This document shows positions 17,022-22,736 of a stretch of 30,451 nt of DNA, piece by piece; the stretch's first letter is position 1; every line of letters starts with the position of its first letter. The translations under genes were made by a program, and so were the position numbers. The DNA lies in contig CAJFNH010000002.1 in assembly GCA_904394195.1 (NCBI GenBank), forward strand, positions 13,867 to 44,317. Direction: 5' to 3'. The notes beneath the pieces were generated by a model. The model was not told where the DNA came from. It did no database searches and saw only the letters and a program-made list of their open reading frames with translations. The stretch comes from Candidatus Gallimonas caecicola. Lineage in GTDB: Bacteria; Bacillota; Clostridia; Christensenellales; Borkfalkiaceae.

Positions 17022-17627
17022 CTAACGCAGAATGCCCGCAAGACGGGTAAATTCCTCCTCCGAAAAAAACCGTGCGAACGAAGCGGCGCCCCCGGGCGGG
17101 AAGGCCCCTTCCGCGCCGCATTGCGCAAGACGGGTGCGCACGTCCCCCTCCCGCGCGCCCGCAAGCAGCATGAGGACGGCCGCCGCCTGTGCCGCGGCGC
17201 TGCCCGTCAGCACGGCGCAGCCGCGCACCTTCAGCAGCGCATGCAGCCCTTCCTGCACGTCCGGCGCCGCAACGGGAAAGGCGCAGGCGAGCGGCCCTTC
17301 GCAATCACCGAACAGCACTTTGCCGTAGCGGGTGAAGTGCTTGCCGTCATAGGCGACGCCGCCCGTCTCGAACAGGGTCTCCTCCCCCATCCTTCTGCGA
17401 TAGGCGCCGCATTTTGCGGCGACGTCCTTCAAAAAACGGACGTCGTAGGGCGGATCCGCCTGCGCCGGCAGCACGCGCTCCACCTGCGCGCGCTGCAGCC
17501 TGTCGTGCGCGCCGAGCGGAGCGAACACCCGCTCCCCCTCCGCCACGGGGAAGGGACAGCGGTACCAGTATGTTCTGTCCGCCACGTTCGCATCCTCCGC
17601 AAAGCGGAGAGCAACATACCTTACCAT
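17022..17627 (-). CDS. Unrecognised protein, possible PriA-like N-domain and degenerate phosphatase-like C-half
   Basis: A 201-residue protein I do not firmly recognise. I start it at the ATG at 17627, which overlaps the upstream stop codon; a GTG at 17660 would add 11 residues. Residues about 2-50 (VRYVALRF..., DRTYWYRCPFPVAEGERVFAPLG) resemble the small 3'-DNA-binding barrel at the N-terminus of PriA. The second half begins LFETGGVAYDGKHFTRYGK, which recalls the LGGY.T.DG..V..G segment of the Tyr/Ser phosphatase family Y_phosphatase3. The later VLTGSAAAQAAAVLMLLAGA sits where that family has HCTAGKDRTG, with the catalytic Cys and Arg missing. Both resemblances are by eye. It lies between a nucleotidyltransferase and asparaginase. 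Confidence 0.6.
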   Translation of the reverse strand: MVRYVALRFAEDANVADRTYWYRCPFPVAEGERVFAPLGAHDRLQRAQVERVLPAQADPPYDVRFLKDVAAKCGAYRRRMGEETLFETGGVAYDGKHFTRYGKVLFGDCEGPLACAFPVAAPDVQEGLHALLKVRGCAVLTGSAAAQAAAVLMLLAGAREGDVRTRLAQCGAEGAFPPGGAASFARFFSEEEFTRLAGILR

Positions 17628-18415
17628 TCGTTGGGGAAGGGCGGCGCTTCCTCCAGCCACCAGTCCTCATAATAGCGCACATACTGCGAGCAGTTGCGCG
17701 AGACGTCCTCCTCGAGCGGAAGAGCGGTCTGCTGACGGAAGGCGGCAACGAACGCTTCGCACCATTCGGGCGTGATATCGGCAAGGAACTTTCTTCCCAG
17801 CTCCAGAATGTTTTCAGGGCGTTTTTTGCAGGCGCGCACCGTCTCTTCCAGGCGGCGGTTGCAGGGAAAGAGCTGCCTGTTTTCGATGAGGATGAGGCGG
17901 TAGACGCTGTACACGATCTCCTGCGCGAGGTGCGCGCGCATATAGGCATTGTCCGCGGGCACGACGTTGAGAAAATAGCCGCAATTCAGCTGCAGATTGG
18001 CGCCGAAACAGGCGATCTTTTCCGCCACGGTATGTTCGGGATAGCGCTCGATGGCGGCGACAAGGGCGGGGATCTGCGCGTCTGCCGTCCACAGGACGCG
18101 CGCCTTCACATAGGCGCTGCGGGTGGGCTCGCTGCCGCGCTCCGCCGCCCGCTGCAGGATGGCTTTGGTCTTGTACTTGACGTCGAAATAGCCGCCCTCA
18201 TAGGTGCAGTAGCCGGGAATGACCTGCGCAAGGGCGTTCTTTTCAGCCAGTTCGGCATACTTTTGCTCGGTGACGACGATGATGGCGTCGATATCCGAAT
18301 CGGGGCGCTCGTTCCCCTTGACGACGGAGCCGCCCCAGATGACGGCGATCACTCCCTCTTTGCCCGCGAAATAGTCCTTCATGCGCTGCGCGCTTTCAAT
18401 ATGATGCGCAAACAT
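17621..18415 (-). CDS. Nucleotidyltransferase-domain protein
   Basis: A 264-residue protein with the polymerase-beta-type nucleotidyltransferase signature: WGGSVVKG (GGS at 28-30) followed by D41-x-D43 in PDSDIDAIIVV. A third carboxylate may be D73 in YFDVKYK. The C-terminal half is helical. This architecture resembles stand-alone nucleotidyltransferases related to aminoglycoside-modifying enzymes and DUF4037-type proteins; the substrate is unknown. I start at the ATG at 18415 because GGGAGGAATT precedes it; four more in-frame codons lie upstream. First gene of a three-gene set ending in asparaginase. No clear promoter of its own is visible. Confidence 0.85.
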   Translation of the reverse strand: MFAHHIESAQRMKDYFAGKEGVIAVIWGGSVVKGNERPDSDIDAIIVVTEQKYAELAEKNALAQVIPGYCTYEGGYFDVKYKTKAILQRAAERGSEPTRSAYVKARVLWTADAQIPALVAAIERYPEHTVAEKIACFGANLQLNCGYFLNVVPADNAYMRAHLAQEIVYSVYRLILIENRQLFPCNRRLEETVRACKKRPENILELGRKFLADITPEWCEAFVAAFRQQTALPLEEDVSRNCSQYVRYYEDWWLEEAPPFPNEW

Positions 18416-18451
18416 AATTCCTCCCATTCCTCACAAAGAATATGCGAAAGA

Positions 18452-18478
18452 GCGCCCGCCGCAGATTGCGGCGGGCGC
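18452..18478 (-). terminator. Terminator-like hairpin after the Wzz-like gene
   Basis: A perfect 12-bp stem (GCGCCCGCCGCA / TGCGGCGGGCGC) with a 3-nt loop, 12 nt past the stop codon. The tail on the minus strand is only TCTTTCG, so it may be leaky and let transcription reach the nucleotidyltransferase gene. Confidence 0.65.
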
Positions 18479-18490
18479 GGCGCACATAAT

Positions 18491-19870
18491 TTATTCCGTT
18501 CTGCCGGACGGCTCCTGCGGCTCCCCGTCCGCCGGGGACGCCGCCTGTTTGCGCTGTCTGGAATATTCGGACGCGCACACGACAATGGCGGCGACGATGA
18601 AGGCGAGCACAAACGACGCAACGGCGACGAGCACGATATTGGTATCGCCCGAGCTGTTCGCATTCTGCGAGACGAACTCGGCAAACGTGTTCTGTTCGTA
18701 GATCGCCGTCGTCACGTTCTTGAGCGTCTCCGCCGCCGCGTTCAGACTGGTGAAATACCCGTTGAGCTTGGTGGCGAACGCCCGGGCGCCGTCGGCGGTG
18801 AGCGTACCCGTCACCTCGCTCGATCCGTCCACCGCAGCGCCGAGCTGGTTGGCGATGACGGCGTTACGTTCCGTATAGTAGGCGATGCGCTGTTCAAGCG
18901 TGGGGTCGGGCGAGATGACGATGGTATTGTCCTGCGTGTCCGTCTGCGCGGAGAGGGTGCGTGCGGAGAGAGTGCTCGCCGTGGCGCCGCTCCCGGAAAG
19001 GCCCTCGCGCTGCGCCTTGAGGTCGGAGATGATGCTCTCGTTGAGCGCATACTCCTGCTGGAGCTGTGCAACGCGATCATTGATCGCCTCCTGCACGACG
19101 ATCTCGTCCTCGTCGCCGTATAAAAGACCGTAGCCTCCGTTTTCACATTCGGATGCGAGCGCGCTGCGCACGCCCTCCACATACAGGCCGTAGACCTCCG
19201 CGCGGTAGTCGGAAAGGGAGCGGCGCGAGCCGTTCACCGTCACGCGGTACCCTGCCGAATAGGTCGAGATCCAGGTATCGTACGCCTCTAGCAGCGTTGC
19301 ATACTCCTCGGCAAGCAGATCGAGGCGCGCCTCGAAGTTGTTGCCGTTGAACGTTTCCGAACTGATGCCGTAGGAGAGCGCCGCGGCGCGCTCCATGATG
19401 TCGTCCACCGTTGCGTCCGCCACGCAGCGGATAAAGAGTTGCGCCGTGTCCTCGTCGCGGAAATAACTTCCCTTCACGTTAAGGGTGTACGTCACCGTCG
19501 CGCTGTCGGCAGCGGCGTCCCCCTCCGTCACGGCGGACACGGAGATGTGATCTTCACGGATCATGGTCGCAACATCGATGTCGGCAAGGCGTTCCTCCTT
19601 TGCCTTGGCCGCCTCCAGCGTGGAGAGCGAGATGATGTTGCGGTAAGAAAAAGGCGTCCCGTCCGGATATTGCTGCGTGGAACTGGTCGGATAGACAAGT
19701 TCAAAACTCATGCTGTAATAGGTGGTCAGAGGGTTGAACACAAGTGCGAACAACACGACCGCCAGCACGGTCACTCCCGCGGCGATCGCCAGGACCAGCC
19801 AGATTTTTTTACCGATGAGGCGGCATATCTCTCCGAAAGTGATGCCGTTTTCCCGTTCTTCCGTTTCCAT
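18491..19870 (-). CDS. Wzz-like polysaccharide co-polymerase (chain-length determinant family)
   Basis: A 459-residue membrane protein with the PCP/Wzz layout: a short cytosolic N-terminus, membrane segment 1 (about 23-45), a long extracytoplasmic region with predicted coiled-coil (about 80-400), and membrane segment 2 (about 417-440) followed by a charged tail. The start motif GEICRLIGKKIWLVLAIAA resembles the opening of this family, which sets the length or export of cell-surface polysaccharides. No glycosyltransferase or tyrosine kinase lies beside it, and no kinase domain is fused. It could also be an unrelated two-span surface protein. It has its own consensus promoter, GGGAG before the ATG, and a hairpin after the stop. 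Confidence 0.7.
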   Translation of the reverse strand: METEERENGITFGEICRLIGKKIWLVLAIAAGVTVLAVVLFALVFNPLTTYYSMSFELVYPTSSTQQYPDGTPFSYRNIISLSTLEAAKAKEERLADIDVATMIREDHISVSAVTEGDAAADSATVTYTLNVKGSYFRDEDTAQLFIRCVADATVDDIMERAAALSYGISSETFNGNNFEARLDLLAEEYATLLEAYDTWISTYSAGYRVTVNGSRRSLSDYRAEVYGLYVEGVRSALASECENGGYGLLYGDEDEIVVQEAINDRVAQLQQEYALNESIISDLKAQREGLSGSGATASTLSARTLSAQTDTQDNTIVISPDPTLEQRIAYYTERNAVIANQLGAAVDGSSEVTGTLTADGARAFATKLNGYFTSLNAAAETLKNVTTAIYEQNTFAEFVSQNANSSGDTNIVLVAVASFVLAFIVAAIVVCASEYSRQRKQAASPADGEPQEPSGRTE

Positions 19871-19899
19871 AATACATCTCCCAGCAGATGGATAGGGAC

Positions 19900-19928
19900 A
19901 TTATACACGATTTCCCCGCTTCCGTCAA
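19900..19928 (-). promoter_or_regulatory. Sigma-A promoter of the Wzz-like gene
   Basis: On the minus strand TTGACG (19923-19928), 17 nt, TATAAT (19900-19905). Confidence 0.88.
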
Positions 19929-19956
19929 CCCTTTTGTGAAGATTGCATAACGCAAC

Positions 19957-19980
19957 CGCCGCCGCAAATCTGCGGCGGCG
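19957..19980 (-). terminator. Hairpin after the 209-residue membrane protein gene
   Basis: A perfect 10-bp stem (CGCCGCCGCA / TGCGGCGGCG) with a 4-nt loop, 8 nt past the stop codon. The sequence after it on the minus strand has few T residues, so termination strength is uncertain. Confidence 0.55.
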
Positions 19981-19988
19981 ATCCCCGT

Positions 19989-20618
19989 TTATTCTTCTAT
20001 CCCTTCTTCGTCCCCGGTCGTATCCTCGCTCCCCCGTTCTTCTTCCGGCGCCGAAGCGCTCACCTGTGCCGCGGCGCCCTCCTGCACGGCAGGCGGCGCG
20101 GAAGAAGGCACGGGCGCGGGAAGTTTGCCCGTAAGCGACGCCGAAAGCAGCTTTTTCACCGCGCCGATCCTGCCCTGGTACAGATTGCCCATCAGATCGA
20201 GCGCATATAAACGCAGCGTCTTCAGCCGCTTGCCCTTTTCCCCGTCGATGAGCACGCCGGACAGTTCTTCGACCGTGAGCGTAAAGTCGATGGAGTGGCG
20301 CTGCTCGATGACGATGCGCGCGCGCTCATCCAGCCCCGCCTTTTTGCGGTACAGCGCGGTGAGGTCGAAGGCGACGCCGCCGTTTTTGATGCCGATCTCC
20401 TTGACGGCGATCTCGCTGACCGAACGGTTTCCCACGGTGAGCGACGCGTAAGCCCTGCGCGTTTCCACGTCCGTCGCATACAGCCCGACAAACCGGAGCC
20501 TTTGCACGGCAAACCTGCTGCGCAGCGAAAATACCAGAAACAGGATGACGCCGAGCAGAGCGATCGCAACGATGCCGATGATGAGCACAAGGATGCCCGC
20601 ATTGTCATTCAGCCACAT
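19989..20618 (-). CDS. Single-span membrane protein of unknown function
   Basis: I do not recognise this 209-residue protein. Residues 8-31 form one strongly hydrophobic segment (GILVLIIGIVAIALLGVILF), followed by a basic stretch (SLRSRF), which predicts a cytosolic main part. The core (about 38-155) is a beta-rich domain with ASLTVGNRSVSEIAVKEIGI, resembling proteins that describe themselves through a late immunoglobulin-like fold, but this is weak. The last 45 residues are a low-complexity Pro/Ala/Ser then Glu/Asp-rich tail. It has its own promoter and an AAAGGAG ribosome binding site, and lies between the SpoIIQ-like gene and the Wzz-like gene on the same strand. Confidence 0.75.
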   Translation of the reverse strand: MWLNDNAGILVLIIGIVAIALLGVILFLVFSLRSRFAVQRLRFVGLYATDVETRRAYASLTVGNRSVSEIAVKEIGIKNGGVAFDLTALYRKKAGLDERARIVIEQRHSIDFTLTVEELSGVLIDGEKGKRLKTLRLYALDLMGNLYQGRIGAVKKLLSASLTGKLPAPVPSSAPPAVQEGAAAQVSASAPEEERGSEDTTGDEEGIEE

Positions 20619-20650
20619 ACCAATTTCTCCTTTCGATCCCGGATAGTCCT

Positions 20651-20679
20651 ATTATACGCTGTCCGTGCGGAAAAATCAA
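20651..20679 (-). promoter_or_regulatory. Sigma-A promoter of the 209-residue membrane protein gene
   Basis: On the minus strand TTGATT (20674-20679), 17 nt, TATAAT (20651-20656), followed by AAAGGAGAAATTGGT and the ATG at 20618. Confidence 0.82.
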
Positions 20680-20738
20680 TGGAATGTATGCACTTTTTTC
20701 GGAAATAACGTCGCATTCCGGCGGGCGCGCCTGCCATG

Positions 20739-21374
20739 TTACTTCTCTTCGTAGACGGGCTCGAGATATGCCGCGGGGTCCGTCTGCTCGCCGTTCAGCG
20801 TCATCTCAAAATGCAGATGAGTGCCCTCGCCCGCCTCCGAGCCGTACGCTTCGGCAACGGACGCGATGACCTCGCCCTGCTTCACCGTATCGCCGACGGC
20901 AAGCCCTTCGGCAGGCTCGACGAAGCGGTAGAGGGAGACAAGTCCGTCGCCGTGGTCGACGGTGATAAGATTGCCCAGCTCCTCCGACATGCTCACGGAA
21001 GTGATGGTCCCGTCCGCAATGGCATACACTTCGGCGCCCGCGTCGGCAGTGAAGTCAACGCCCTGGTGGCGGTAATAAAAGCCGGTGAGCGTGTTCGCAT
21101 ACACCGCGTTGAATTCCACCGCATAGCCGTCCGCGGCAACGGGCGCAACGTACAGCGTCTCCCCGCCCGTGGGCTCGTCCGGCTCATCGGGCTGATCGGG
21201 CTCGTCCGGCTCGTCCCCGCCGTCCGTGGCGGGGGGCGTCTGCGCAATATCGTTCCCGTCATTGGTCGCAAAGTACACCGTGAGCACGGTCGCCGCGGCA
21301 AGCAGCAGCACGCTGACCACGAGCAGGATATAATACAGCCCCCTGCGTTTTGTCTTGGTCTTTTCTTCTTTCAT
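20739..21374 (-). CDS. spoIIQ: M23 peptidase-fold membrane protein, likely SpoIIQ
   Basis: A 211-residue protein with one N-terminal membrane anchor (about 13-35), a Pro/Asp/Glu linker (EPDEPDQPDEPDEP, about 55-68) and a LytM/M23 domain. The zinc ligands look intact: H103-x3-D107 (HQGVDF), H186 and H188 (THLHFEM). In sporulation SpoIIQ sits in the forespore membrane and pairs with SpoIIIAH across the intermembrane space. B. subtilis SpoIIQ has lost a zinc ligand; clostridial forms keep theirs, as here. The assignment rests on the architecture, the adjacent ywmB (also linked to spoIIQ in Bacillus) and a sigma-F-like promoter. It could still be a general envelope endopeptidase. GGAGGAG precedes the ATG. 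Confidence 0.8.
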   Translation of the reverse strand: MKEEKTKTKRRGLYYILLVVSVLLLAAATVLTVYFATNDGNDIAQTPPATDGGDEPDEPDQPDEPDEPTGGETLYVAPVAADGYAVEFNAVYANTLTGFYYRHQGVDFTADAGAEVYAIADGTITSVSMSEELGNLITVDHGDGLVSLYRFVEPAEGLAVGDTVKQGEVIASVAEAYGSEAGEGTHLHFEMTLNGEQTDPAAYLEPVYEEK

Positions 21375-21403
21375 GATGATACTCCTCCGAATTTTGGTAT
21401 GTA

Positions 21404-21433
21404 GATGATTGCCCGCAAGGCGGCATCTTATAC
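21404..21433 (-). promoter_or_regulatory. Sigma-F/G-like promoter of the spoIIQ-like gene
   Basis: On the minus strand GTATA (21429-21433), 15 nt, GGCAATCATC (21404-21413). This matches the sigma-F pattern GYATA-N15-GGNRAYAMTR except at two -10 positions. It lies wholly in the 67-nt gap after ywmB. No sigma-A promoter is visible there. Confidence 0.6.
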
Positions 21434-21441
21434 ACGGCTCT

Positions 21442-21864
21442 TCAAAATCCGCCGAAAATGACGGGCGTACCCGCTGCGGTGCGGCTGCCGTCCCATGCGA
21501 TCTGCAGGTTGACGCACTCCCCTTCCAACAGCACGCCCCCGCCCAGAAGGGGGGAATGGCAGTAGTATGCCGTCACGCCGCACGCTTCTTCGACAAAGAG
21601 CACTTCGGCACGATAGCGCGCAAGAAGGGCGCGGCGCATATCCCCCTCCCAGCGGGCGCTCTCGCCCGCAACAGGCGTGAACAGCTTGTACAAAACGGGC
21701 GTTTCCGTGCGCACGATGCGCGCCGAGGAGGAAGCCCCCGCCGAAAACTCATATCCCTCCCCCGAAAACACGGGAGAGCGGGTGAGCGCATAGGCAAACC
21801 CCGCGCACAAGAACGCCGCCGCCACGGCGGAAAGTCCGCGCAAAACGCCCTTGCTCTTTCTCAT
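21442..21864 (-). CDS. ywmB: YwmB family protein (DUF1779)
   Basis: A 140-residue secreted or membrane-anchored protein with an N-terminal signal or anchor (about 8-28, LSAVAAAFLCAGFAYAL). The C-terminus has YYCHSPLLGGG, then CVNLQIAWDGS and GTPVIFGGF, which match the characteristic end of YwmB (YAYSP..., VNLQIA..., GTPII.G). In Bacillus, ywmB lies in ywmB-murAA-spoIID-spoIIQ; here murAA and spoIID are missing and the spoIIQ-like gene follows directly. Function unknown, with a suspected link to the cell wall during sporulation. AGGAGGTG precedes the ATG. I could not find a convincing promoter in the gap upstream. Confidence 0.78.
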   Translation of the reverse strand: MRKSKGVLRGLSAVAAAFLCAGFAYALTRSPVFSGEGYEFSAGASSSARIVRTETPVLYKLFTPVAGESARWEGDMRRALLARYRAEVLFVEEACGVTAYYCHSPLLGGGVLLEGECVNLQIAWDGSRTAAGTPVIFGGF

Positions 21865-21948
21865 CGCGCACCTCCTGTTCTGCAGCGCAATTCTTGCCCC
21901 TTCGGAAAAAAGTTATACCTCCCCCGCGCGATACGATTTTCAAATTAC

Positions 21949-21977
21949 TTGACAATAAATATTCAAAACTGTATAAT
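21949..21977 (+). promoter_or_regulatory. Sigma-A promoter of the 148-residue protein gene
   Basis: TTGACA (21949-21954), 17 nt, TATAAT (21972-21977): a full consensus. The mRNA would have a GC-rich 5' region of about 100 nt before the ATG at 22081; I found no recognisable riboswitch in it. Confidence 0.9.
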
Positions 21978-22080
21978 AAAAAAGATCTGATACACTTTCT
22001 GACGGCTTGCGCCCCGCTCCGGCTTCCGGCGCGGCTGACGCGCGGAACAGGCAACAAGACGCAAATTTCGGGAGAACTTT

Positions 22081-22527
22081 ATGATCGATCTTGACGAGGC
22101 AAAGGACATCATTACAAAACATATCAACATCTCCTTCTTCCCCAGAAATCCCATCGAATGGACGCGCAAACCCAACGTGCTCGGCTTCCAGTTTGTCTCC
22201 CATGAAGACTATGTGGTCACATATGCCCTCAATGTCTCCGGGGAATTTCTCGTCAACATCTTTCTTTTCAAAGTCAACCGCATCGACGACCGCCTGCGTT
22301 CGCTGATCGCAGCCTTCAACCGGGCCGAGCCGAAGCTCAAACTGAAAATCATGACGGTCAAAAGCATCCCCCTGCTTGCCCTGGTGTACGAGGGACGGAT
22401 CGGAAAGGCGTGGGAAGCCGCCGATCCGCTCGTGACATATGACGGCACGGCGGAGGAGCTCTTTTACGGGAGCCGTTCCCCCGGTTGCCCCTATATGCGC
22501 GAACTTATGAAGCTTGCAGGCAAATAA
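22081..22527 (+). CDS. Hypothetical cytosolic protein
   Basis: A 148-residue protein I do not recognise. It has no signal peptide or membrane segment. The sequence is mixed alpha/beta: an amphipathic start (LDEAKDIITKHI), then strand-rich VLGFQFVSHEDYVVTYALNV and FLVNIFLFKVNRIDDRL, a helix, and KIMTVKSIPLLALVYEGRIG. The C-terminus contains SPGCPYMRELMKLAG. There are two Cys-poor halves and no catalytic motif I can name. GGGAGAAC precedes the ATG. It is monocistronic, with a consensus promoter and a strong terminator, so it is probably well expressed. Confidence 0.8.
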   Translation: MIDLDEAKDIITKHINISFFPRNPIEWTRKPNVLGFQFVSHEDYVVTYALNVSGEFLVNIFLFKVNRIDDRLRSLIAAFNRAEPKLKLKIMTVKSIPLLALVYEGRIGKAWEAADPLVTYDGTAEELFYGSRSPGCPYMRELMKLAGK

Positions 22528-22543
22528 ACCCGTCTTTGCAGAC

Positions 22544-22573
22544 AAAAAAGGCTTTCTGTTGAAAGCCTTTTTT
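22544..22573 (+). terminator. Rho-independent terminator after the 148-residue protein gene
   Basis: A perfect 13-bp inverted repeat (AAAAAAGGCTTTC / GAAAGCCTTTTTT) with loop TGTT, giving a GC core with a six-T tail. The A-tract makes it work in both directions. It separates the preceding gene from the cas operon. Confidence 0.92.
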
Positions 22574-22618
22574 CTTTTCCGCGGAACAGCCTTCCGAGCG
22601 CCCGTTTTCAGACGGGTA

Positions 22619-22647
22619 TTGACTTCCCGCACAAAATCATTTATAAT
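22619..22647 (+). promoter_or_regulatory. Sigma-A promoter of the cas operon
   Basis: TTGACT (22619-22624), 17 nt, TATAAT (22642-22647). Transcription should begin near 22654, leaving about 80 nt before the cas3 ATG. Confidence 0.88.
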
Positions 22648-22677
22648 ATTTTTGTCGAAACAGAGAAATTTTTTTCT

Positions 22678-22703
22678 AAATATGACAGACATTTGTCATA
22701 TTT
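22678..22703. promoter_or_regulatory. Palindrome in the cas mRNA 5' region, candidate operator
   Basis: AAATATGACA (22678-22687) and TGTCATATTT (22694-22703) form a perfect 10-bp inverted repeat with a 6-nt spacer. It lies about 25-50 nt after the expected transcription start and ends 33 nt before cas3. With no T tract after it and an AT-rich stem, it is a better operator than terminator. Confidence 0.55.
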
Positions 22704-22736
22704 ATTGTGTTATGATAAAGAAAAAGGGGGATCGCA

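Noticed and set aside
20710..20738. GC-rich near-palindrome after the spoIIQ-like gene as a terminator.
   Set aside because: The arms have a mismatch, there is no loop of reasonable size, and the T tract does not follow directly.
21865..21950. TTGAAA...TATAAC as a promoter for ywmB.
   Set aside because: The spacing is about 20 nt and the -10 is imperfect, so I did not list it.
21984..22080. GC-rich 5' region of the 148-residue gene as a riboswitch.
   Set aside because: Only short self-complementary stretches are present and no known aptamer pattern is recognisable.
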